From: JAEUIX01 sp046156035
Lineage (GTDB): Bacteria > Planctomycetota > Phycisphaerae > Phycisphaerales > UBA1924
Assembly (NCBI GenBank): GCA_046156035.1
Contig: JBJXEW010000054.1
Location: forward strand, 40,539-104,538
Length of the DNA: 64,000 nucleotides
Reading direction: 5' to 3'
Position numbers and translations under genes: made by a program. Below are positions 34,372 to 43,318 of the stretch, one piece after another (the first letter of the stretch is position 1; every line of letters begins with the position of its first letter). The notes below the pieces were generated by a model. That model was not told the DNA's origin, made no database searches, and worked only from the letters and a program-made list of their open reading frames with translations.

Positions 34372-36468
34372 ATGAGCACGTTTCCCCGAATCGCATGGCT
34401 GAGATGGGCCTGCCCAGCGGCTCACGCAGCAGCCCTCGGTGCGGTTGCACGAGCAGGTTCCACCGCCGAGCGGGCAGCCGCTTGGCAGGCCCTGCTGGGC
34501 GTGGCGCGGTCTGCGGCCGCGTCCAAGCCGTCCCGCCGACTCTCCGCCCATGCCACCTGTGAACTGATTCGCAGCGCCGGGCACCTGCACCCCTCGGTCA
34601 CCGCCGATCTGGAAGGCCTCCGGACGCTCTCCGGGTTGGTTGAATCCGCCGTGGCCGCTGTCCTGCGTTCCGACAGCGCGGCCGACAGGGCGTCCGCCGT
34701 TGACGTCGTGGGCCGCCTCGGCCTGCTGGGCAGTTCCTTGGCCGTTGCCGCCTCGCTGGACACTGCCGATGCCCACGCCGCTGACGGCGCCGCAAGGTGC
34801 CTCCTGCGCTTGGCCGAGCGCGTGGGCCCGATGTCACGCCGCGCACGCCGCGAGGAGGGTGCCTCCTTGCTCTACGGCGTGCTGATCGAGGCCGCAGGGC
34901 ACTATGACCGCCACCGCCAGCGGCACGTGCTGACGGCCCTCACGCTGATGGAACAGGCGTATGTGCGGTGTAGCCCGCCGCGTTCGCTCGCGCGCCAGGC
35001 GTGGCTCACCGATGAATCCAGCGGCGGGCTCCTCGCCCTGCGCAGGTTCCTCCGAAGCACGCCGCTGCCAAGCACCACCGCCGCGGCGTGGGTCTGGCTC
35101 GGGAGGCCCACGCTCGCCGCGGCCAGCGCCGTGAGGCTGATCGAGGGCTCCGGCGACCAGCCCGCGCGCGACCTTGCGTGGCGGAGCCTGCGATTCCATC
35201 TCGCGGCCAGCCCCGCACGCGCCGCGGCCATGGCGCGGCTGGTGAGTGATGACGGCGGCCTGCCGCGCACGTTCGTGGCCGATAGCGCGACGCTTGCCGG
35301 CCTGCCGCCGCCCGCACGGTCGGGTTACGCGCGTCTGCTGGGCGACATGCCCGGGTCTTCTCGCCTGCGCGAGGCCGCCTTGGGCGCTCTCGTCGGCGAT
35401 GCCGACGCGTTCGTGCGACACGCGGCGGTCCGCGCGGCGTGCAACATCAACACCCGGGCGGGCACGCTCAGCGACCTCTGCTTCGACACAGACAAGCGTG
35501 TGGCCCGCAGCGCAGCCTTGGCCCTGCTGGCCCGCCACGAGTCGGGCACGTTCGGCGTTGACGGCGAGGGCACCGGCGTGCAAGGGCCTCTGGCTCGGGC
35601 ACTGGGCGTGCTCTCGCGCTCGCCGGATGCGGTGGTGGCGCGTGCCGCCGGCGATGCGCTGGCACGCGAAGACCCGCTCAACGCGGAGCACCCCGGTGCG
35701 AGGTTGCACCTGCGCCGGTTGTTTCAACGGGCCGACGGGCGGGCCGATGCGCTCGTGCGTCACGCCTTGCGGCTGGAAGAGGGCGACCGCTGCGTGCGTG
35801 CCGCGCGGGCCGTGCGGCTGCTCGATGTCGCACCCCGGTTCCTGGACAGCCTCCTCGCGGTGCTCGCACAGGCACGCGACCGGACGGACGAACTGGCCGA
35901 GCGGGCCGGCTCCGCCGTGCTGGGTTCTCTTGCCGACGTGCCCGGCGACGCCGTGGCATGCGCCGTGGCAGGCGCATTGCAAGCCCCATCGCCCCGCCTG
36001 CGTGCCGCGGCCATCGACGCGTTCGTTCGGCGCGTGCGCCGCACGCGCGACCGCGATGAGTGCCACACACTGAGCGAGGCGCTCGCCGCGCTGCGCGCCG
36101 ATGAGGCCCACCGCCCCCGCGGCTCGGCGGCACGCGGCCTGCTCGTCCTCGGTTCGCTCTCGCTGGGCACCTTCGGAGCCGAGCACCTCGGTGAACGGAT
36201 CGTGGTCTCGATGCTGCGTGACGACCGGGCCATGCACGCCGCGGCGGGCCTGTGGGCCGCCGAGCGCCTCGCCGACCGCCTCGCAGGCCACGGCGCCGTG
36301 ATGGACGCGGTCTCGCTGCTCACGCGTCAGGTGGAGAGCAAACTTGACCCGATCGTGGCCACCCGCTGCCAGCGCGCGGCGCAGAGGCTGGTGCTGGAGG
36401 TGCGCGGCGCGTGGGTGCGGACCGACGCGCCGCCCGCCAATGAACCCGCGATGGAGGCCGCCGCATGA
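34372..36468 (+). CDS. Large helical-repeat (HEAT-like) protein
   Basis: 698 residues, very rich in Ala, Arg and Leu, almost entirely predicted alpha-helix with a periodicity of roughly 35-40 residues (for example LGALVGDADAFVRHAAVRAA, SAALALLARHE, AALRADEAHRPRG), the appearance of an alpha-solenoid scaffold. No signal peptide or catalytic motif is visible. It overlaps the following small gene by ATGA, so the two are translationally coupled and probably act together. Such scaffolds usually mediate protein-protein contacts. Confidence 0.65.
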   Translation: MSTFPRIAWLRWACPAAHAAALGAVARAGSTAERAAAWQALLGVARSAAASKPSRRLSAHATCELIRSAGHLHPSVTADLEGLRTLSGLVESAVAAVLRSDSAADRASAVDVVGRLGLLGSSLAVAASLDTADAHAADGAARCLLRLAERVGPMSRRARREEGASLLYGVLIEAAGHYDRHRQRHVLTALTLMEQAYVRCSPPRSLARQAWLTDESSGGLLALRRFLRSTPLPSTTAAAWVWLGRPTLAAASAVRLIEGSGDQPARDLAWRSLRFHLAASPARAAAMARLVSDDGGLPRTFVADSATLAGLPPPARSGYARLLGDMPGSSRLREAALGALVGDADAFVRHAAVRAACNINTRAGTLSDLCFDTDKRVARSAALALLARHESGTFGVDGEGTGVQGPLARALGVLSRSPDAVVARAAGDALAREDPLNAEHPGARLHLRRLFQRADGRADALVRHALRLEEGDRCVRAARAVRLLDVAPRFLDSLLAVLAQARDRTDELAERAGSAVLGSLADVPGDAVACAVAGALQAPSPRLRAAAIDAFVRRVRRTRDRDECHTLSEALAALRADEAHRPRGSAARGLLVLGSLSLGTFGAEHLGERIVVSMLRDDRAMHAAAGLWAAERLADRLAGHGAVMDAVSLLTRQVESKLDPIVATRCQRAAQRLVLEVRGAWVRTDAPPANEPAMEAAA

Positions 36469-36794
36469 GCACGCTGCTCGATCCGTTCGTGCTGCTGGCC
36501 GCTGGCGGTGCGGGCACCGTTGTGCTGGGCCTTGTGCTCGCCCTACGTGCGTGGCGGGCTCTGCCCGCGGCGGAGCAGGCGTTCCTGGCCATGAGCCTGC
36601 GCTTGGGTTTGGGACGCAGGCAGCGGGCGGCGCTGCGGCGCATGGCCGCGGATTCGGGCGTTGCGCCGGTGGCATTGCTGCTCAGCCCGACGGCCTTCAA
36701 CCACGCGTGCGCCAGCGTCGCCGCCGCGGGCGGGCCTGCTGGCGAAGTCATCGCGCGGCTGCGCCATCGATTGGGATGGAACCCCGCGGCCTGA
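36465..36794 (+). CDS. Small membrane protein coupled to the helical-repeat gene
   Basis: 109 residues, no recognised family. A single hydrophobic segment at residues 7-27 (FVLLAAGGAGTVVLGLVLAL) is followed by a basic helical cytoplasmic or periplasmic tail (RLGLGRRQRAALRRMAADSG). Its ATG overlaps the stop of the helical-repeat gene. It may anchor that scaffold to the membrane, which is an inference from the coupling only. Confidence 0.6.
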   Translation: MSTLLDPFVLLAAGGAGTVVLGLVLALRAWRALPAAEQAFLAMSLRLGLGRRQRAALRRMAADSGVAPVALLLSPTAFNHACASVAAAGGPAGEVIARLRHRLGWNPAA

Positions 36795-36834
36795 ACTTGC
36801 AGGGGCGGTGGCCGCACCCACCTCGCGGCGCGGT

Positions 36835-37020
36835 TCAACGCTTGGGCACGCGCACATCCAGAAACGCCAGCAGCCTCGTTCTCGCGTCCGTCGCCGCGGC
36901 CGCGTCGTATCCGAATGTGGCCGAAGGCCCGATCACCGGAATCAGCGAGATTGTTCTGGGCGATGTGATGCTCTCGACGTCAAACCCGTGCAGCGCCCCT
37001 GGATAGACGTGCAACTCCCT
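36835..37020 (-). pseudogene. Displaced C-terminus of the frameshifted hydrolase
   Basis: Reading the minus strand from about 37020 gives REL-HVYPGALHGFDVES..., then FGYDAAAATDARTRLLAFLD and VRVPKR with a stop at 36835-36837. This is the standard C-terminal helix and histidine loop of dienelactone hydrolases, out of frame with the upstream part by one base. Confidence 0.8.
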
Positions 37021-37673
37021 CGCTGCGTGCCCGCACCGGGGAGGGCCTTGCGGATCTTGGCCGCGGGCGTAACGTCGTCCTTCTCGCCGGTCAGCACAAG
37101 CAGCGGGATGTTCGGGGTGATCGCTGCCTCTTCATCGTTCGCGGGGTAATACGCCGCCGCAGCCACCAGGCCCAGCGATTCCACCCCGCCCGGCCGGGCA
37201 AAGAGCGGCCACAGCCCCTCAGCCCCCAGCGACCACGCGACGATCGCGCCGGCCTCGCCCTCAGGCACCACGCCGTTCTGGCGTGCCCACGCGAGCGTCT
37301 GCTCCACCACGCACGCGATCTTCTCGCCTGTCGGCACCTGCGGCGCTGATGGCGATTGCTTGTAGGCCGTCTTGTAATCCACCACCAGCACATCAAAGCC
37401 CCGGGCCTGCATCGCCTCCGCCGCCTTGAAGTAGTGCCGCGTGTCCTCGAAAATGGTGAGGCCCGATGCCCCCGGCAGCAGCATCACCCAGCGGCCCGCG
37501 TGGGTCGCGCCGCGGTGCGTGTAGATGCCGCTCGCCAGCCCCGTGGCCGCCCCGGGTGCAAACGCACCGGTGGTGCCGGGCGGCGGTGCGGCGGGTGTGG
37601 ACTGACACGCGGCGGTGAAAACGACCACGAGCAAGAACAAGCAACAGGCGGCAGCGCGGGCGATAGAGTGCAT
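36942..37673 (-). CDS. Dienelactone-hydrolase-like lipoprotein, frameshifted
   Basis: Alpha/beta hydrolase with a lipobox (VVFTAACQS), an HRG/oxyanion region, a nucleophile in VAWSLGAEG and an acid in GEKDDVTPA. After KALPGAG the frame runs into a Cys/Ser/Arg-rich tail and stops at 36942, whereas another frame of the same strand continues with the expected family C-terminus, including the catalytic histidine in GALHGFD (separate entry). One missing base near 37024-37035 explains this. As written, the product lacks its catalytic histidine and should be inactive unless the base loss is an assembly error. Start ATG 37673. Confidence 0.75.
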   Translation of the reverse strand: MHSIARAAACCLFLLVVVFTAACQSTPAAPPPGTTGAFAPGAATGLASGIYTHRGATHAGRWVMLLPGASGLTIFEDTRHYFKAAEAMQARGFDVLVVDYKTAYKQSPSAPQVPTGEKIACVVEQTLAWARQNGVVPEGEAGAIVAWSLGAEGLWPLFARPGGVESLGLVAAAAYYPANDEEAAITPNIPLLVLTGEKDDVTPAAKIRKALPGAGTQRGSCTSIQGRCTGLTSRASHRPEQSR

Positions 37674-37745
37674 GCGCTCAGTCTAACCGCGCGCGTCCGA
37701 GTGCGCTGCTAACTTTCGCGTGCGATCACTGCCTCTGCACGATCT

Positions 37746-39062
37746 TCACGATTGGCCGACGGTCAGCGTCGCGGTCCCGGGCTTGCCGTCGCGCTTGCCC
37801 GCGGCGATCTTTTCCCAACCGCTGCCGAGTTCGCCGATCGCGTCCGGTGGGCGTATCTCCACGACCTTGTCGCCGAGTTTCACCTCGCCCTTGAGCACAC
37901 GCTCCTGGAACTTCAGGCACTCTTCGAGCAGGCGAACCTGGATCTCTTCCTCGGGCACATTGGCGACGCGCTCGCCCTGCACGTAAATGATGCCGCGCCG
38001 GTCGCCCGCGAAGACGGCCACGTCGGCCCCTTCGGCCTCGCCGGGTCCGTTCACAATGCACCCCATGACCGCGACCTTGATCGGCACATCAATCTTGGTG
38101 GCGAGCGTCTTGCGCACGTCTTGCACCAGCGAGATCAGGTCCACCTGAATGCGCCCGCACGTGGGGCACGCGATGAGTTCCGCCCCCTTGCGCTCGCGCA
38201 GGCCCAGCGAGTAGAGCAGTTCCAGGCCGTCCTCGACCTCATACTTGCTGTCGCTGGCGTACGAGATGCGGATGGTGTCGCCCACGCCATTGGCCAGCAG
38301 CGTGCCCAATGCCACCACCGACCGGATGCACCCCGTCTCCTTCGGCCCGGCGTGCGTCACGCCCAGGTGCAACGGGTGGTCGAAGCGCTCGCTGATGGCG
38401 GTGTACGCATCCATCACGACCAGCGCATCCATGCTCTTGGCGGAGATCGCCACGTCGTAAAAATCGTGCTCGTAGAAGATGTCGAGGTACTCCTCGATCT
38501 TCGTCACCATGATGGCCAGCAGGTAGCCTCGTTTGTTGTTGCTGAAGACCTCGCCCAGTTCCTTGAGACGCTTCTGCTTGTCCTTGCGCTCGATGATCGA
38601 GCCCTCGTTTACGCCTACGCGGATGGGGATGCCGCGCCCGCCGTTGGCGGCCTTGCAGGCCTTGATGACCTCGGCCACCTGGTCCTTGTCCTGAATGTTG
38701 CCGGGGTTAAGGCGGATCTTGTGCACACCCGCCTCCACCGCCTCCAGGGCCCGCTTGAAGTGGAAGTGCACATCCGCCACGATCGGCACGCGCACCTGCG
38801 GCAGAATCTCCCGCAGGGCATCCGTGTCCTTCTTCTCCGGCACGGCCACGCGCACCACATCCGCCCCCGCGGCCGTCAGCCGGTTGATCTCCGCTACGCA
38901 CTTGTCGATCTCGTGCGTGTACCCGGTCGTCATCGTCTGCACGCTCACCGGCGCGGCAGTCGTCGCGTTGCCCTGCCGATCCGGCTTGCCGCCGCCGATG
39001 CGGACGTAGCCGACGCGGTTATCTCCGAGCACAATCTGACGTGTGGGGCGGCGGGGAGTCAT
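37746..39062 (-). CDS. ispG: 4-hydroxy-3-methylbut-2-enyl diphosphate synthase
   Basis: 438 residues, IspG/GcpE of the MEP isoprenoid pathway, which reduces the methylerythritol cyclodiphosphate to HMBPP using a 4Fe-4S cluster. PVSVQTMTTGYT and the TIM-barrel N-terminus are typical; the C-terminal cluster cysteines occur in CPTCGR and MGCIVNGPGEAEGAD. It is longer than the E. coli protein (372), with an extra segment around KRGYLLAIMVTKIEEYLDIF. ATG 39062 matches the family N-terminus. The last 60 or so residues (KLGDKVVEIRPP...) are lineage-specific. Confidence 0.96.
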   Translation of the reverse strand: MTPRRPTRQIVLGDNRVGYVRIGGGKPDRQGNATTAAPVSVQTMTTGYTHEIDKCVAEINRLTAAGADVVRVAVPEKKDTDALREILPQVRVPIVADVHFHFKRALEAVEAGVHKIRLNPGNIQDKDQVAEVIKACKAANGGRGIPIRVGVNEGSIIERKDKQKRLKELGEVFSNNKRGYLLAIMVTKIEEYLDIFYEHDFYDVAISAKSMDALVVMDAYTAISERFDHPLHLGVTHAGPKETGCIRSVVALGTLLANGVGDTIRISYASDSKYEVEDGLELLYSLGLRERKGAELIACPTCGRIQVDLISLVQDVRKTLATKIDVPIKVAVMGCIVNGPGEAEGADVAVFAGDRRGIIYVQGERVANVPEEEIQVRLLEECLKFQERVLKGEVKLGDKVVEIRPPDAIGELGSGWEKIAAGKRDGKPGTATLTVGQS

Positions 39063-39147
39063 CGTGAGAGAATGATACGGCGGAGGGACGCGAGATGCGA
39101 GACGTGCGCCTTGCTAACCGCGGGTGAGGAGATCGGTTGGCTCCGTG

Positions 39148-41112
39148 CTACTTGGGCCCGCGAAGGACGAGGTCGGCCGGTGAGCCACCGGGCCCGCCGC
39201 TGGGATACCAGGCGCCGCCATCGTCGCGGCCGTCTCGGTCGACAGAGTAGAGCACGAAGGACTCTTGACCCTGTCCTAGTGGCGCGGCCACGTGCCTGTA
39301 CTTGAGCGGCGTGCCGTCGAATGGGTCAATGGGCACCGTCGCGATGTACGCGGGCACCAGGTCCTGGAGCGAAGTCGGGTAGTGAGCGTGGGCGTGCCGG
39401 AATCGTTCCAGTGCGATGATTGTCGTCACGCCGCGTGTTAGGGCCGCTTGCGTGTCGTTCAATGACCCCGTGTACCACGCGGACCCCCACTGGCCCAGCA
39501 CGTGTGTCAGGGCGCGAGCCCTCCGAGGCGGAGGGGGCTTCGGTTGCCCGGCGGCAAGTGCCGCAGCATCCAATGCAAACCGCGCTTCAAGGTCGGCGAG
39601 TGCTGACCCAAATCTACCCACGATTACGGCCGGTGGCACCTTGGCATCCGGCCACAGGGTGTGCACAGTGTCCAGCCCACCGCGGGGCCGGGAAGGGTCT
39701 TGGAAGTACCAACACAGGCTTTCTCGTGCCTCCGCCTGTTCCGCCACCAGCAAGGCCTGCGGATCAAGGTCCCGCGGCAGGCTTGCCACGCGCCGCTCGA
39801 TGGCGCTCAGCCATGGTTCATTCGGGTGCGTCTCGATTGCGAACATCGCGGCATCGAGCGCACGGTCGATGATTGCTTGCCCGGACAGCATGTCCATATC
39901 GAATGGCTGGCGGACCAGCAGGCGAGAGATCGCAACCATGCTGTCGAACGCAGCGAGAAACTCGTTCGGGTCCCCCTCCAGAGCAGCGAGCCGAGCACGT
40001 GCGTGGGTGATGCGAGCCAGCCCGCGTCCCTGTCCCACCTCCGGCAGTTCAATGCCGCCAACCAAGGAATCGCCCGGATCGAGGTTCAACGGGCGCACGC
40101 CCCAGTGGCTGTCCCGCAGAGCATCGATCTTTTCGAATAACCCGTCACGCTTGTAGATCACGAGGAGCGTCCGGGCAGCCGCCGAGTTCGCTGCGTTCTC
40201 TGCCACTTCGATTTCGGAGCGGTTCGGATCGGGCGGCCGGCGCGGCGAAACGGCATCGAAGTCGGGGAACGTGCCGGGGCTTGAGAGAGCACCATCGTGC
40301 TCCTGCGCCCGATCGATGGTTTCTCGCTGGGCCACGGTCGCCTGGAACAGCGTCCACCCGTTGGGGCCGCCGCCTTCCTGGCCCTGCATGTTCATTTTCT
40401 CGATGACCGCGGCGAGACTACCGGGGCCGGCACGTGCTGCCCGGGCGCGGGCCGCGTCGATGTGGAGACCGACCTCGATCCAGCCGAGGCGGGCCCCCGC
40501 GATGAGCGCGATGGTTGCGATGACGGCACCCGCGCACTTGGCGAAACCCAGCAGTCGCCGACGCGTGAGGAGGGGCGGCGGTTCCCGCACTGAATCGGGG
40601 CCCGGCTGGAAGTACGCCGTGCCATCGGGACGGCGAGCCAGTTCGCCCAGTGCGGGGTCCACCCGCGTGGCGCGGCCGCACTCCGGACAGGTGATCGTGA
40701 GATCGGAACTCACGGGAAGGCCCAGGAGGAGGTAGCGGCAATTGAGGCACGTGCCGCAGTCGCGGAGCAGGGTGGCAATTCGGAGTCGGAGCAGACGGGC
40801 GCGGAGCCACAGCGCTGGCAGAGTGGCGAGCAGGAGTGCACCCACGATTGCCAGGGCAATCCAGAGCGCAGCAAGCGGCACGCGCGAAAGGAACTGGTCC
40901 AATGCCCGTGCCCTGCCGCGGGGTGCCGAGAGCACGACACCGACGCATAGAACGGTGATCCAGCCGATCGCGGCAACGCCCAATGTGGCGGCCACCCGGC
41001 CAAAGCGAGCCAGCCCGCGGCGCGAGGCCCGCACGAAGCGTGCGCACTGGACATCGTCGAACTGGTCGAGTTCGGGGAAGGCGCGCCAGATCTTCGTGTG
41101 GGGAAGGCGCAT
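39148..41112 (-). CDS. Membrane protein with zinc ribbon, unknown function
   Basis: 654 residues from ATG 41112 (MRLPHTKIWRAF). Two hydrophobic segments near residues 45-70 and 80-105 precede a cytoplasmic four-cysteine ribbon (CGTCLNC ... CPECG), then a third membrane helix (AVIATIALIAGARLGW) and a large soluble, helical region of about 430 residues. The C-terminus (VDPFDGTPLKYRH, LYSVDRDGRDDGG) resembles the C-terminal part of planctomycete type II secretion/prepilin-associated or DUF1559-like neighbours, but no firm family is recognised. It lies divergent to the Fur-like gene. Confidence 0.65.
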   Translation of the reverse strand: MRLPHTKIWRAFPELDQFDDVQCARFVRASRRGLARFGRVAATLGVAAIGWITVLCVGVVLSAPRGRARALDQFLSRVPLAALWIALAIVGALLLATLPALWLRARLLRLRIATLLRDCGTCLNCRYLLLGLPVSSDLTITCPECGRATRVDPALGELARRPDGTAYFQPGPDSVREPPPLLTRRRLLGFAKCAGAVIATIALIAGARLGWIEVGLHIDAARARAARAGPGSLAAVIEKMNMQGQEGGGPNGWTLFQATVAQRETIDRAQEHDGALSSPGTFPDFDAVSPRRPPDPNRSEIEVAENAANSAAARTLLVIYKRDGLFEKIDALRDSHWGVRPLNLDPGDSLVGGIELPEVGQGRGLARITHARARLAALEGDPNEFLAAFDSMVAISRLLVRQPFDMDMLSGQAIIDRALDAAMFAIETHPNEPWLSAIERRVASLPRDLDPQALLVAEQAEARESLCWYFQDPSRPRGGLDTVHTLWPDAKVPPAVIVGRFGSALADLEARFALDAAALAAGQPKPPPPRRARALTHVLGQWGSAWYTGSLNDTQAALTRGVTTIIALERFRHAHAHYPTSLQDLVPAYIATVPIDPFDGTPLKYRHVAAPLGQGQESFVLYSVDRDGRDDGGAWYPSGGPGGSPADLVLRGPK

Positions 41113-41228
41113 GGAAATGAACGGTATGTGTGCCGTGTCTGGTGTCTGAAAGGCAATGGATGAGGCGATGGGGCCGGGGCTTTGGGAAAGCGCGTCCCGT
41201 CGGTCCGATGCCCCAATAATCCTCCACG

Positions 41229-41672
41229 GTGGACGACCTTCCCTCCCTCTTCGCCCGGCACGGGCTGCGGCGCACACCCCAGCGCGAGGTCATCTACCGC
41301 GCCCTGGCCAGCACCAAGAGCCACCCCACCGCCGAGGAACTCTTCGCTGTCGTCTCGCGCAAGCGCCCCGGCACGAGCCTTGCCACGGTCTACAACACGC
41401 TGGATGCGTTCAGCCGCCGCGGCTTGTGCCGCCGGTTCAACGCGCCCACCGAGGCCGACGGGCCCGCCCGCTTTGATGCTGATACCAGCGAGCACGTGCA
41501 TGTCATCACCGACGATGCCCGCGTGCGCGATGTGCCCGCCGATCTGGGTGCGAAGATCGCCGCGGCACTGCCGCCGGAACTGGTCGAGGCTGTGGAGGAG
41601 CGCATGGGCGTGCGCGTCGACCGCGTCCGCATCGAACTGCGCGGCTCAAACATCGGCGGCGGGCGCTGCTGA
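41229..41672 (+). CDS. Fur-family regulator lacking the CxxC zinc motif
   Basis: 147 residues from GTG 41229. The N-terminal winged helix is clear (RRTPQREVIYRALASTKSHP, TSLATVYNTLDAFSRRGLC). The C-terminal metal domain is reduced: where Fur/PerR/Zur have HHDH...CxxCG there is EHVHVITDDARV, with no cysteine pair. It could therefore sense iron or peroxide with a His/Asp site only. The RluA-type gene overlaps its stop (TGATG), so both are made from one mRNA. Confidence 0.88.
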   Translation: MDDLPSLFARHGLRRTPQREVIYRALASTKSHPTAEELFAVVSRKRPGTSLATVYNTLDAFSRRGLCRRFNAPTEADGPARFDADTSEHVHVITDDARVRDVPADLGAKIAAALPPELVEAVEERMGVRVDRVRIELRGSNIGGGRC

Positions 41673-42394
41673 TGCTGGCAGACCCCGCGCTGCTCGCCCA
41701 CATCCGCATCGTGCGCAGGAGCGACCGCTGGGTGGTGATCGACAAGCCCGCGGGCGTGCTGAGCGTGCCGGGGCGAGACGAGGCGAACCGGGCCTGCACC
41801 GCGAGTTGGTGCCGCGAGGTTTTCCCCGCGGCTACCGGCCCCATCACCGTGCATCGGCTGGACATGGACACCTCGGGCCTCTTGCTCATGGCCCTTGACG
41901 AACAGGCCCAGCGCGAGTTGAGCCAGCAGTTTGAGGACCGGCGCGTGCGCAAGCGATACATCGCGCTTGTTGCTGGCACCGTCGCGGGCGAACGCGGCAC
42001 GATCGACGTGCCCATGCGGGCCGACTTGGCTCGCCGCCCGCACCAGGTGATTGACCGTGTGCAGGGCCGGCCCGCCGTTACAGAGTGGCGGGTGATTGAG
42101 CGCGGGCCAACCACCACGCGCCTGGAACTCATGCCCCTCACCGGCCGCACGCACCAGTTGCGTGTGCATTGCGCTTTCGCGGGCCACCCGATCATCGGCG
42201 ATGTGCTGTATTCGGGCGGTGTGGGCAACGCGGCCGTAGAGCCAGACCCTTCCGGCAGCCGCGAAGCGCCGCCCCCGGCGCACGGACAGGGCCTGCCCAA
42301 CCCGCCGCGCCTGATGCTGCACGCATCGGAGTTGACGTTCTTCAACCCTGATGGCGGCACGCCCGTGGAGTGCCGCTCGCCCGCCCCATTCTGA
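41672..42394 (+). CDS. RluA-type RNA pseudouridine synthase
   Basis: 240 residues. VHRLDMDTSGLLLMA contains the catalytic aspartate of the RluA/RluC family, and VIDKPAGVLSVPG, FEDRRVRKRYIALVAG and LTGRTHQLRVHCAFAGHPI match other family blocks. It converts uridine to pseudouridine in rRNA or tRNA; the single compact domain without S4 suggests an RluA-like enzyme, but the target cannot be told. ATG 41672 overlaps the Fur-like stop. A Pro/Gly-rich loop (about EPDPSGSREAPPPA) is extra. Confidence 0.92.
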   Translation: MLADPALLAHIRIVRRSDRWVVIDKPAGVLSVPGRDEANRACTASWCREVFPAATGPITVHRLDMDTSGLLLMALDEQAQRELSQQFEDRRVRKRYIALVAGTVAGERGTIDVPMRADLARRPHQVIDRVQGRPAVTEWRVIERGPTTTRLELMPLTGRTHQLRVHCAFAGHPIIGDVLYSGGVGNAAVEPDPSGSREAPPPAHGQGLPNPPRLMLHASELTFFNPDGGTPVECRSPAPF

Positions 42395-42418
42395 CGCTGG
42401 CAGCGCCGCCGGCGCGCC

Positions 42419-42967
42419 CTAGCGCACAACCACATCGGCGACGCTCGTGAACACGCCCGACGACAGGCCCACATGCCGCAGCAGGTGTGCAAGGGCGAGT
42501 GCATCGGCCACATCAAACGCGCCAATATCGAAACTGTCGCCGTCGAGCACGCCCCAGCATGTGCCGTCGGGGTTCAGCAGCGGCACGATCACCTCGGCCT
42601 GATCGCGCGGGTCGCAGGCCACATAGTTGGCGCCCAGCGTCTTCACATCGGGCACGATCATCGGTCGCTTGGCGATGAAGCACTGCCCGCACGCGCCGTG
42701 CAGGCCGATGGGCGAGCAGGCGGGCTTGTTCCGCCGCGCGGCAAGCACGAGTTCGTCCTGTCGCGCTGCGTCCCACGTGTAGAAGCCGATCCAACTCACG
42801 CTGCCGGGAAAGTCGCCCGAGAAGGCATCCCAGAGCGCATCAGAAACGCGCTGCATCGTGGCCACGGCATCCGCGGCGGGTGCTGGCGCGAGCCGGTCGA
42901 GCAGTGGGAGATAATCGCGCACCGGGGCGCAGCGTGCTTTGGGAGTTGATGCGCCCGACATCGGCAT
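42419..42967 (-). CDS. GAF protein, free methionine-(R)-sulfoxide reductase type
   Basis: 182 residues. The GAF core SVSWIGFYTWD, ACSPIGLHGACGQCF and YVACDPRDQAEVIVPL matches fRMsr (E. coli YebR). Cys84, Cys93 and Cys118 fall close to the three catalytic cysteines known in E. coli. It would reduce free Met-R-sulfoxide with thioredoxin. Cys96 is an extra cysteine. ATG 42967 overlaps the rpsR stop (TGATG), so it is probably cotranslated with ribosomal protein S18. Confidence 0.85.
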   Translation of the reverse strand: MPMSGASTPKARCAPVRDYLPLLDRLAPAPAADAVATMQRVSDALWDAFSGDFPGSVSWIGFYTWDAARQDELVLAARRNKPACSPIGLHGACGQCFIAKRPMIVPDVKTLGANYVACDPRDQAEVIVPLLNPDGTCWGVLDGDSFDIGAFDVADALALAHLLRHVGLSSGVFTSVADVVVR

Positions 42968-43209
42968 CACAGCGTGGCGGAGGTGTAGGGCAGCAGGCCC
43001 ATGAACCGTGCCCGCTTGATGGCCTGCGACACCATGCGCTGCTCGAGGGCCGTGGTGGAGAGCCGCTTGCGGGTGAAGATCTTGCCGTTGGGCGACATCA
43101 TCCGGCGGAGTTTGTCAACGTCCTTCCAGTCGACATACATCTTGCCGCTGGCGGCCTTCTTGGAGGCCTTGACCTTGACGGCGGGGGCGAATCGTGCGAA
43201 CTGGGTCAT
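42967..43209 (-). CDS. rpsR: 30S ribosomal protein S18
   Basis: 80 residues, start ATG 43209 (MTQFARFAPAVKV), chosen because the upstream extension has no S18 similarity. YVDWKDVDKLRRMMSPNGKI, RKRLSTTALEQRMVSQAIKR and ARFMGLLPY are the standard S18 blocks that bind 16S rRNA next to S6. Unusually it is not beside rpsF, ssb or rplI here; instead it overlaps the fRMsr-type gene. GAGAG precedes the start. Confidence 0.95.
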   Translation of the reverse strand: MTQFARFAPAVKVKASKKAASGKMYVDWKDVDKLRRMMSPNGKIFTRKRLSTTALEQRMVSQAIKRARFMGLLPYTSATL

Positions 43210-43318
43210 AGGAATCGATCTCTCGTCGTGGTCTATCGGCCCCGGCAAAACGCCGAACATTCGGCACGCCGGGGCGACGGAGGAATGGGGGCAAGCATAG
43301 GCCCCGATGCCCGCCGCG

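Noticed and set aside
37000..37060. Programmed ribosomal frameshift in the lipoprotein hydrolase
   Set aside because: No slippery heptamer or downstream pseudoknot pattern is visible at the shift; simple base loss is more likely.
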